Shown here: in pieces, positions 54,950 through 64,000 of the stretch
Numbering within the stretch: the first letter of the stretch is position 1
Layout of the letters: every line of letters starts with the position of its first letter
Source of the DNA: Diphasiastrum complanatum
Taxonomy: Eukaryota > Streptophyta > Lycopodiopsida > Lycopodiales > Lycopodiaceae
Direction of reading: 5' to 3'
NCBI GenBank assembly: GCA_029204225.1
Contig: CM055109.1
Coordinates: 39,789,791 to 39,853,790 of the forward strand
Length of the DNA stretch: 64,000 nucleotides
Made by a program: the position numbers and the translations under genes
Notes under the pieces: model-generated
Seen by the model: the letters and a program-made list of their open reading frames with translations, nothing else
Told to the model about the DNA's origin: nothing
Database searches by the model: none

Positions 54950-55185
54950 TTTGGCCTTTAACTTATTTTATTTAACCTAGGGCCCAAGTCTCTATGGAAC
55001 AACTTAAAACAGCTAGCAATGTGCTCATCGGGTTGGGCTTACACGCCAGTGCCCTCGCTCTTATTATTCTAATTGTATAGTGGTAGTGTACTGTGGCGAG
55101 GCCCACTAGGTAAGGCTTGGCCAATAGTACTTTGAGTGGTGGGACCCACTTGTTTATTTATGTACAAGAATTACCACAACATAGA
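54950..55185 (-). repeat. Fragment resembling the Gyp2 LTR start
   Basis: Shares the order of words with the Gyp2 LTR tip region: AGGGCCCAAGTC, TGTGCTCATCGGGTTGGGCTT, GCCCTCGC, then a terminal ...ACCACAACA (minus-strand start TGTTGTGGTAATTC). Probably a related gypsy LTR fragment or solo LTR; boundaries uncertain. Confidence 0.45.
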
Positions 55186-55766
<581 letters not shown>

Positions 55767-56088
55767 ATCCGTAGATTGATTATTCACTGGAGCATGAAGA
55801 CATAGGCAGGTCTTGTACGAAGACTCGTGTAGTTTTGCAGTATTTCGCATTCCTTGCATTCCTCACATTTTTCGAAAAACCTTGTGTTCCTTTGCTAATT
55901 GCTTGAAATGTTGAGTGGAACACTTTGTTGCAGTCCTCGCATTCCTTGCCTGTTGAAGATTGCATGTAAAACTGCAGACTGTGCGAGAAATAGTTCATTT
56001 CTACAGACAATTGTAAGAGAGTGATTTCCTTGAGTGAATTGGAGGGCAGTTAGAGTGAGTAGGAGTAAGATTAACTCCAATACTCTCC
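55767..56088 (-). repeat. Copia F LTR start
   Basis: Follows the F pol tail and a polypurine tract (AACTTAAGGGAGAG on the minus strand at about 56089-56102). It begins near TATTGGAGTTAATC and is interrupted at 55766 by the G-family LTR. Confidence 0.55.
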
Positions 56089-57258
56089 CTTAAGTTTATT
56101 ATCTTGAATCTAAATCTAAATTGAGATTTAACATACCTACCAAAGTAGCACGTTTATCTCTTGACAAGGGTTTTGTCAAAATGTCAGCCAACATAATGTC
56201 TGTATGACAATAACTTAGTACAACTTCTTTACTCTGAACTTTCTCTCTAAGAAAATGAAATTGTTAGTTCTAGAATGAGTTCATGGATATAGAGATAGAG
56301 CTATGCAACTCTGATTGTCACATTGGAGTATAATCGGACTAATTTGCGAAAATTGCAAATTTTATAGTAACCTTCTGAGCCAAATAATCTCCTTCATTGT
56401 TGATTCCGCTGCAACATATTCGGATTCTATAGAGGACTGCTTTATGTTGTGCTCCTACAAGGAAACAAATGTAACCAAATGTGGATTTTTTGGTATCAAT
56501 GTCTCCTGCCTAGTCTGAATCTGAATGGGTGACTAATGTGAGTGCAGCTTCTATGTTTCCATCATAGGACAAAGCATAGTGCTTCGTAGCTTGAATGTAC
56601 TTCAATACTCTTTGAAAATCCTTCCAATGTTTTAGGCCTGGATTGGACATGTATTTATAGTCCTCCGTGCCATGTCTGCGAAGTACATTGTTTAGATAGG
56701 TTTCTTGGCTTATAGTGATCCTTCTGCTTGCGCGATCTCTAGTGATCTCCATACCAAGTAGGTAGTGAATAGGGCCTAAGTCAGTCATTTCAAATTCTTG
56801 TGAAAGTAAAGATTTTATTTTAAACAATAACTGATTTGAATTGCTGATGATTAAGGAATCATCAACGTATAGTGCTATTATGACATATCTTGGGCCTTTG
56901 TGCTTGAGATACACATTTGAATCAACAGAGCAAGAAGTAAATTGGTGTTGCAACAAGAAGTGATTATCTTTCAAACCATGCCCTAGGAGCTTGTTTGAGC
57001 CCATAGAGAGCCTTCTACAATTTGCATACTTTATGCTCTCGGCCTTGAAGGATGTAACCTTCTAATTGATAAATATAAATATATTCTTGAACATATCCAT
57101 TAAGGAATGTTGTCTGGACGTCCATCTGATGAATGTCCAGATCCTTTGCAGCAAGCCAACAAGGTTCAAATAGATTGATGCTTTACCATTGGACTGAAAG
57201 TGTCAGTGTAATCTATCCCATATACTTGCTCATATCCTTTAACCACCAGTCGGGCTTT
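56089..57258 (-). pseudogene. Copia F RT and RNase H (3' half of pol)
   Basis: Reading leftward: [21 protein letters not shown] (57258 on), a disrupted middle, then the frame 57004-56510 with YVDDSLII, FEMTDLGPIHYLLGMEI, SNPGLKHWKDFQRVLKYI and THSDSD. RNase H then continues in broken frames to ADILTKPLSRDKR near 56180. Gag, protease and integrase are missing. Confidence 0.83.
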
Positions 57259-57560
57259 CCATTAAGATGATATGAATGCGGAAGAAAACATCGTCGAGCC
57301 AAATGCCCACATCGAGGGGATCCATCAACAGTCGAACCCTGTTGTGTATAATGCAGAGTTAATCATCCATGACGAGATTGCTCGATGAAAGTTCACAATT
57401 AGCTAGGAGGCATTTGGCTTATGCAAACGGACATGCACCTGTGTTGATCAACCCACTAACGATAAAATGCACTATAAACGAAAAATCCTAGTGCCACCGG
57501 GTTATGAAACGAGTGAGGAAGAAGACAATCTAAGCTAAGCTTAACATTTTTCTACTCTCT
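57259..57560. other. Unassigned 300 bp between copia F and copia G
   Basis: No retroelement motif recognised. It separates two copia 3' halves that face away from each other. Confidence 0.5.
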
Positions 57561-58652
57561 CAAGGCTTTGTTATGAGTGAGTATAATCATTCACTTTATT
57601 ATAGGTTTGTTGAAAATGATGTTACCATCTTGTTTATCTATGTGGATGATATCATCTTGAGTGGTGGAAACAATCAGGATGTGGAGGATAGAAGCTATTA
57701 GATTTTAGGAATAGAAGCTATTAGATCTTATCAATCTACTTTCATTTTTCAAGAGAGTTATGCTAATTCTATTCTAAATATAGTAGATGCAAGAGCTTAT
57801 GATACACCAATGGAGTCTCATGTAAAGCTAATTATCAGAGGTAATGATAGATCCTTTAAGGACATTACTCTTTGTAGGAAGATAGTTGGCTCACTCATCT
57901 ATCTAACCATTGGTAGACTAGATCTAAGCTATTGTGTTGGAAGATTGAGTCAATTCATGCAGGATCCTAGTGTGGAGCATTGGAAGCTAGGAAAATGAGT
58001 TTTGGGGTATATCATGGGAACTCGAGATTTTGGCATATTGTATGAGGGATCATCATCTAACCTTTTTGGATTTTCAGATTCGAACTATGCTGGAGATAGA
58101 ATGGATAGGAAATCCATAAGTGGTTATTGTATTTTCATAGGTGATGGAGCTATATCATAGATGTCGAAGAAACAAGCCACTATTGCATTGTCATCTAGTG
58201 AGGCCGAGTACAAAGCACTTACCTATTGCACAAAGGAGATGGTATGGGTGAAGAGGATGATCAAGGATCTTCACTTGCTAGATTTTCCAAAGAGCCCAAT
58301 CATCTTTTGTGACAATCTATCAGCCCAATGTTTGGCAAGCAATCCTATCTTTCATGCTAGGAGCAAGCACATTGAGGTGGCATATCACTTTGGGAGGGAG
58401 CAAGTCATGTCAAAGGAGGTGAAGCTTCAGCATGTTTCTTCAAGGGAATGTGTAGCTAATATCTTCACCAAAGAATTGGGAAAGGACTTGTTTATGAAGC
58501 ATAGGACGTCACTTGGAGTGTTATCAAAGTCCATGCTAAAACTAGTCGAAGAGGGAGTGTGCCAGATTTCAAATAGTTTAGTCAAAGTCGCTACATTTGT
58601 TTATATGGCATTTGAGGCCAATTTTATATTATACTTAGAGTTTGACTTTTAA
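57561..58652 (+). pseudogene. Copia G RT C-terminus and RNase H
   Basis: RT from FVENDVTILFIYVDDIILSG (about 57610; YVDD intact) with a deletion after it, then RSFKDITLCRKIVGSLIYL, SQFMQDPSVEHW, a stop, and RNase H GFSDSNYAGDRMDRKSISG, SKKQATIALSSSEAEYKAL, DNLSAQCLASNP, ANIFTKELGKD. It is close to copia I over this region. Stops at about 57997 and 58159. The reading frame runs through the polypurine tract into the LTR before ending at 58652. Confidence 0.87.
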
Positions 58653-58865
58653 AAGTTGCATTAGTCTAAAATAATTTAAATAAACACTTTTGAAAAGTGT
58701 GGGAAGTCATATTACACAAGTTTTAGAATTTGAGTAGTAGAGCCATTGAATCTAGTCACAATGATAGTAGGGTTTTCTATTATGGAGGGAAACCAAGTTT
58801 GAATTTAGGTTTGGACTTGCTATAAAAGGTTGTAACTTGTGGGAAGAGGGATCACTCTCTCTGTG
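58558..58865 (+). repeat. Copia G 3' LTR, truncated
   Basis: Starts TGTGCCAGATTTC after the purine tract CGAAGAGGGAG. It matches 55471-55766 in inverted orientation and stops just after ACTCTCTCTGTG near 58865, where gypsy LTR sequence begins. Confidence 0.75.
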
Positions 58866-59363
58866 AAAACCACTAGGGAAAACCCCTAAGATGAGGATAG
58901 GAAAACACAAGAGAGACAATGGAGCAAAACCACCCAACCAGTCCTAGATCCCTCCCAGAGAATCCTCCTGGATCTAGCCCCCAAGCCATGCCATGTGATA
59001 ACAAGAGGAGAAGAGCTCAACTGGTAACCTAGACCAAAGTCGTCGATGGAATAATCACTACCTCAATATATAGAGAGTAGGGTCATGTGCATGAGCACAT
59101 GCAATTCCCATGTAGGTCAACTATAAATAGATCACAGCTCTTCATGCATTTCTCTTGCCTATATCAGTCACACGTACATGCACTACTCCATATGTCTCAA
59201 TTAGAGTGTCTGGGTCCTCTCAAGGTCATAAGTCACCAACAAGCCTCGGCATGGAATAAAATCTAGGTGTGACCAATAATTTCGAACACTGGAGGGTCGG
59301 TCTATCATATTAGGACTATTCCATGTCCTTAGCTGAATATGGCCGTAACATTCTTCCTCCCTT
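58866..59363 (-). repeat. Gyp5 3' LTR and polypurine tract
   Basis: The tract AAGGGAGGAAGAA (minus, 59363-59351) is followed by LTR start TGTTACGGCCATATTC. The LTR shares the phrase GCTTGGGGGCTAGATC and a GGTTGGGTGG-like word with the Gyp3 LTR, so the two are related chromovirus families. The left end is set by contact with the copia G LTR. Confidence 0.65.
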
Positions 59364-59372
59364 AAACAGATT

Positions 59373-59558
59373 CTATCCTTCGGAACGGAAAAAAGAAAAC
59401 ATGTAATTATCTCTTAAGCTTTCAAATCTTACCCATGAATCATTATTCTTAGTCTGATCTTTCCATCTGAATAAGTACTCAGATTCCAAAATATACATTA
59501 AGTTATAAATCTTCCAAATGGGTTGATCTATTCCAAAATAAAAATTCATCACCTTCAT
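59373..59558 (-). pseudogene. Gyp5 chromodomain fragment
   Basis: A 61-codon frame with YILESEYLFRWKDQTKNND and SWVRFESLRDNY: the chromodomain fold (Y-L-V-K-W-K-G...W-E-P pattern) at the end of chromovirus integrase. It ends close to the polypurine tract, as in Gyp3. The rest of pol is absent to the right. Confidence 0.7.
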
Positions 59559-59559
59559 G

Positions 59560-60035
59560 GTAGTCCAAAATCAAACTTGGTAAACAATCAGATGTTCATA
59601 CACCTAATTCTTTGTTACTGCAGGTTATCCAACTCAGAGGCAGTGAGCAACAATCCAAGAAAAGCTTCACAGAGGTTCATCTGCATGCATCACTTACTCA
59701 AAGTCTTTATCTGTTTTCTATTGAATCAAAAATTTACAATATCCATTCTATGTTTTCAGTTCACAGTTTGCATGAAGCACAAGAGGATTAGTCTAGAAAA
59801 AACCTTAAATCCTCACATGCAAACCATAATTCAAGATTTCCAGCAACAGTCAGTTTATTCATTCCGGATAAATCGATTCCTCATCAATCTATCAACAAAC
59901 ATCCTGTTACAAAATCTGAATTTAAACTATCTAAAACATTATGGATTCTTAAAAATTGTTCATCCTAAAAAATAGATTTATTCAAGAAAGTGGATCTATT
60001 CATGCAAATCATTCTACTTCAAACAAAAATTATCT
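59560..60035. other. Unassigned region with one 150-codon open frame
   Basis: A plus-strand frame of 150 codons (59523-59975) is open, but its translation shows no motif and partly overlaps Gyp5 sequence in antisense. I do not regard it as a gene. It may contain an unrecognised retroelement segment. Confidence 0.35.
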
Positions 60036-61664
60036 CAATGTTTAACCATGGCCTTGAATCTCTTGAAGCATTCAAAGGCTTCTAATTTGTGCTTAAGGAA
60101 CATGACTGTAGACCATCTAGAATAAACATCTATGAAAGTGAGAAAATAGATTGCATCTCCTAAGGACGGAGTTGGCATTGGACCACAAAGATGGCTATGT
60201 ACAAGATCCAATACATGTTTTGTTTTGATGTGGAAAACTTTCTTCTAGAGTGCTCCCCATAGATGCATGATTCACAAAAGAAAGAGTTCCTATCCAATGA
60301 AGAAGGGAAATGTAATTCATCAACTAAATTATTACAATGCATATAGGAAAGTGATCTTGTATTCACGAGTCCAAATCGACTATGCCACAGAATGGCATTA
60401 TCATTTACATTTTCATGAGAAGGTAGCTAATGTAACTAAATTAGAGAGTACGTAAATTTTTTCGACTCTAGTGCATGTAGTCAGAGTAGTATCTTCATCG
60501 AAGATTGTACACTGTTCAGATGAGAAAGTAACAGTGTAGCCCTCATCAGTCATCTTAGAAACTGACAATAGGTTCTTTAACAACTGAGATACATGAAGAA
60601 CATTGGTGACATAAATAGAAAGATTGTTTTTGAATGCGATCTTGATTGTCCCTTTGCCTTCCACGCATATGGTGCTTAAATCTCCGAGGTAGATGAATTG
60701 ATCTATGCTGTAAGCTGCATACTCGGTAAACTATTCCTTGTGAGAGGTCATGTGTTGGGTAGCACCGCTGTCCAGATACCAGCTATCGTGGTTTTTGTTG
60801 CCACTGTTGTAAGCCATTAACAGATGTGTATCTTGCTCCTTGAATTCCATCGCATTGGAGGAATTTGATTGCTACTGTTGTTGCTTCTTTGTCTTGTTGT
60901 AGATGCAGATACGATACTCTTTGATGTCATGATTGGCTCTCTTGCAATACCTACATAAAAGCTTCTTGCACAATCCACTATTCTCACCTTGAGTGTGAGG
61001 CTTATGCTGTCGCTACAGCTGTGCTTGATTCTTTCCCTTGGAATAGTCTTTCTTCTTGGTGTATAGGGCCAAGGACTCATCTTTGATGGATAGGCTGCTG
61101 GTCTTTCTCTGCATTTCTTCTTGAAGTAGATGACCGATCACCTTTTGAAGAGTGAGGTTGGGTTGTGTGGAGATCATCACCACAAAGTGTTCCTACGACT
61201 TTGGAAGAGAAGAAAGCAAGGTCATAATGGCATCATCATCTTGAATAGCACATCCTATAGTTGATAACTGATCCATTAAAGATTTGAAGCTGTTGATGTG
61301 AGAAGTGATGGCAATAGAATCAGACATGCTAAGAGTTAATAACTTCCTAATAAGATGAAATCTAGTGGTTACATCATGAGTCTCATACAAGCTTGATAGT
61401 AAGTCCAGTGCTTCCTTAGAGGTTTTGCATGTGGTAACATGAGATATTTGTAAGTCGGCGAGATTGAGTGTGATACATGCTAAGGCAGGCCTTTACTTGA
61501 TCACCATCTTCTAATTCTAGGTCAGAACCTTCTACTACATTCCAAAGATCTCTATCTATCAACATCATCCAGAGTTTTAACTTCCATATGTAGAAGTTAG
61601 AATCATTAAACTTGTAAATGATTCTAGCTTCGTTGGATGATGACGACGAAAGGGCTACCAACAT
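60036..61664 (-). pseudogene. Copia D gag, protease remnant and integrase start
   Basis: From the right: MLVALSSSSSNEARIIYKFN and FYIWKLKLWMMLIDRDLW (gag start), RFHLIRKLLTLSMSDSIAIT and MTLLSSLPKS (gag middle), a broken knuckle region, then LLKNLLSVSKMTDEGYTVTF (after the protease), pre-integrase FFCESCIYGEHSRRKF and integrase SHLCGPMPTPSLGDAIYFLTF. It is truncated near 60040, just inside the integrase core. Several frame changes and stops are present. Confidence 0.83.
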
Positions 61665-61724
61665 GAGACATGTTAACAGTAATACAAATAGAACAAACTT
61701 AATCTCTCAGTTTATTTGAGCTAT

Positions 61725-61736
61725 GCTCTGATACCA
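61725..61736 (-). other. Copia D primer binding site
   Basis: Minus strand TGGTATCAGAGC, a perfect initiator-Met type site three bases from the LTR end. Confidence 0.88.
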
Positions 61737-61739
61737 ATC

Positions 61740-61842
61740 TGATGGGACAAGGGAGTATGGAGAACGCGAACAGAGAAGAGAGCAGGAATTTTTGGGAAAT
61801 AGCTCTCCCATTGCAATGGGCTGCTAGATGCAAAAATTGTCT
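61740..61842 (-). repeat. Copia D 5' LTR, first 100 bp only
   Basis: TGATGGGACAAGGGAGTA... matches 22816-22915 of the copia C LTR (shared CAATGGGCTGCTAGATGCAA). Similarity stops at about 61842. Confidence 0.8.
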
Positions 61843-62480
61843 AAGAGAATGTTTATGCTAAGTATAATCACAGTCTAAATATTTTGTTGCCCAACAAGAT
61901 CTTATAAATTAGTTCATACTCACAAAATAAAAATGAGTATAGTCCACCGAAGAGATTAGAAATGGTTTGTGTGTGGTATTATTGAAAAATGGATTTAGTC
62001 AGAAGTTTAGTTCTGAAATAGATTGAAAGAGCAGTCTGACAGCTCAAGTTCCTCAGGCGTCAAAGATGCCATCGTCCGATTAGAAACTGAGTCTTAGACG
62101 TCCGTGTTCTGATCAGAGTGAGTGAACAAGTGTGATTAAACAGCAATGAAGTGCATTCAAATCACAACAAGCATTCATTTACGTTATACACAGATAGAAA
62201 AACATGTTGCTACTATATTACATTGAAGCACAACAAAATAACAATTACAACCAGAATGACGACGTAACTGAGAGGCTCAAAATCATTCGTCTCATAGATG
62301 GAGCATCACGTAGAGTGTGCCTGGATGATCCATTTATAGAATTCATCCATGTAAAAATTACAGAAAAATATTTGTCACCTAATTAGGTAAGCCGTTGTGT
62401 TTGGAAGTATTTGGCTTGTGTGACAACTATACATGGTGTATACGATTAACGAATCAGGGAATGTTGACGTAGACAAGGAC
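61843..62480. other. Unassigned region between copia D and copia E
   Basis: No LTR pair or clear domain. The right part may contain shifted remnants of copia E integrase beyond the AEYNGVV-type segment, but the frames are too broken to call. Confidence 0.4.
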
Positions 62481-63039
62481 GTTCGGCCCAGAATTGACTT
62501 GGCAACTAAGCCTGTGCCATCATGCATCTGGCTCCTTCAATTAGCGTTCTCTTTATTCTTTCTACTACACCATTGTATTCTAGTGTGTATGCAAGAGTGA
62601 ATTGGTGTTCAATCTCCTGTTCTTCGTGGAATTTTGTGAATTATTTGCTTTTGTATTCACCTCCGTTGTCAGATCTAAGGATCTGTATTTTTTTCGAGGT
62701 GTGTCGCTCTGCAAATGCCACGAACTTCTTGAAGGAATCAAACACTTCGGATTTCTTCTTTAAGTAGTAGATCGTGGTCATCCAGCTGTAATCATCTATG
62801 AACGTCAGAAAATACCTCGAACCTGAGAGCGAATCCATCTTCATCGGTCCACAGACATCAGAGTGGTCGAGCTCAAGAACGTTCTTGGTTCTTCTTCCCT
62901 CATGCGTGAATGGATTCCGATGTTGCTTGCCTTTTTGACAGGCTTCGCAAAACTTGGTTTCGGGCCTTGAAATCAAGAGACTTGTGACTATGTCTTTTCT
63001 ACTCATGTCATGCAAGCTCCGCATGTTCAGATGATACAT
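62481..63039 (-). pseudogene. Copia E pre-integrase and integrase core
   Basis: HRRMYHLNMRSLHD and CEACQKGKQHRNPF (zinc finger), HSDVCGPMKMDSLSGSRYF (Asp 1), [13 protein letters not shown] (Asp 2), then a stop at about 62641 and continued YNGVVERIKRTLIEGARCMM (Glu). Only a stop or two disrupts it down to about 62490. Confidence 0.85.
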
Positions 63040-63057
63040 TCTCCTATGCTAGAGCTG

Positions 63058-64000
63058 ATCTTCATTTTTTGATGCATTTATATGCTATCAGAGTTGCTGA
63101 TTATCTTGGCCTGGTAGAGGTTTCCTTCTCTGCATCCGACCGTCAGCAACTTGTTTGTCGTTTTCTCGACAAACAAAACTCGAATGCCAAGATCTGCCAT
63201 CTTGGAGACAAATAGCTGATCTATTCTGAGTGAGGGCACATAGAGTGCTCCTAGCAGCTCTACTTGGCCTGACTGTGTTCGCAGCTGTAGAGTGCTGATG
63301 CCTTTGACATCATGTCTGCTCCCATCACCTAGAATCATTGCTCTATTATTTTTGATCTCTCTGAAGTCGAACAAGATCTTCTTGTTGCAAGTGATGTGTG
63401 ATGTTGCTCCTGAATCAATGACTACATTGTAGTCATGTTCAGTGTAGCTCGTTTAAGCTTCATCGAGTATCGTGAAAGCTTCGTCACCTCTATCAACATC
63501 CTTTGATGACTCTGCAATATTAGCTTTTTCAGCTTTGTTTTTTCTTTTTGGGTTGAATCTACAATCGTATGCAGAATGCCCCTTCTTCTTGCAGTGCATG
63601 CAAGGTATTGCTGGATTGAACCAACATTTGTTGGCCGTATGGTTTGGTTTGTGGCAGTGATCACAGAAAAAAGATTGTTGATTCGATGACTTTGTCTTCT
63701 TGAATCTTGGCTTGTTCTTGTTTTTTTTCTTTCTTTTCATGAAGAGAGCCTTCTCTTGATCACTGCTTCCCTCTCCTTTGTCTCTCATCAGTCTCTCATC
63801 AGCAACAAGACTGACTGCTTTGTCGAATGTCATATCTGGTAGACTCAGTATGAGCATTCTCAGTGGCTGATAGGACATCGATAGAGATTTCATGAAGTAC
63901 ATCAACTGTTGTGGTGCTGGGACCTGGTGCTCCTGTCCTGATGCAGCGAGCTGAGCGAAGATCGTTCTGATCTTTTCAACGTGCTGATCTAACTGATTGC
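63058..64000 (-). pseudogene. Copia E gag C-terminus and protease, open at the window edge
   Basis: One frame from the window end: QLDQHVEKIRTIFAQL, LPDMTFDKAVSLVADERLM, two knuckles CDHCHKPNHTANKC and CMHCKKKGHSAYDC, a stop at 63453, then VVIDSGATSHIT (protease active site), FDFREIKNNRAMILGDGS and LLGALYVPSLRIDQLFVSKM. A frame change follows near 63080. It is the best-preserved relative of copia B. The gag N-terminus and 5' LTR lie beyond the window. Confidence 0.87.

Noticed and set aside
59523-59975. 150-codon plus-strand frame as a host gene
   Set aside because: No motif, no start context or splice evidence, and it partly overlaps Gyp5 chromodomain sequence in antisense.

Overview
This 64 kb window looks like land-plant nuclear DNA made almost entirely of nested, mostly decayed LTR retrotransposons and very long (CT)n/(GA)n arrays. 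The plant assignment rests on several lines: Ty1/copia gag-pol ORFs with primer sites complementary to initiator-Met tRNA (TGGTATCAGAGC type), Ty3/gypsy chromoviruses with a chromodomain, and a gypsy element primed by an Asp-type tRNA (TGGCGTCGTTGCCGGGGA) with a DGGSG protease, as in plant OTA-type (Athila/Tat-like) gypsy. I see no convincing host gene, tRNA, rRNA or CRISPR. I cannot name the species.

Layout, left to right. 1-6050: non-coding, unassigned. 6052-6892: paired CT and GA arrays. 6893-7875: 3' end of a copia element (RNase H, polypurine tract, partial LTR). 7876-13240: gypsy element Gyp1 (minus). 13531-19905: copia A (minus), interrupted by a solo LTR at 16047-17165. 19906-22535: CT/GA arrays around a second copy of that solo LTR. 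22725-24355: copia C (minus), with an LTR that carries a primer site on its far side. 24356-32184: copia B (plus), split by the chromovirus-type element Gyp3 (26760-31013, duplication AGTGG). 32185-33268: gypsy integrase fragment Gyp4 (minus). 33269-46897: copia H (minus), split in its gag by the 11.7 kb gypsy element Gyp2 (33863-45576). 46898-53033: nearly complete copia I (plus). 53034-64000: a mosaic of copia and gypsy remnants (K, F, G, Gyp5, D, E).

The most notable object is Gyp2. It has LTRs of about 0.8 kb, an Asp-type primer site, a gag with several CCHC knuckles, protease, RT/RNase H and integrase. Between pol and the 3' LTR it carries a further sense-strand reading frame of about 640 codons, closed only by in-frame stops. 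That frame encodes a coiled-coil, Gln-rich region followed by a globular domain I do not recognise. A recurring TGCGAGAGTTC-like word fills both non-coding intervals of the same element.

A second theme is the CT/GA arrays. They share the same interspersed word (around CGGTTCTCACGATG), occur in both orientations, form large inverted repeats, and in one case lie inside an LTR whose sister copy has only a few CT units. The coding regions act only in retrotransposition (capsid, protease, reverse transcription, integration). Nearly all are pseudogenes; copia I is closest to intact, with three in-frame stops. All comparisons were made by eye.
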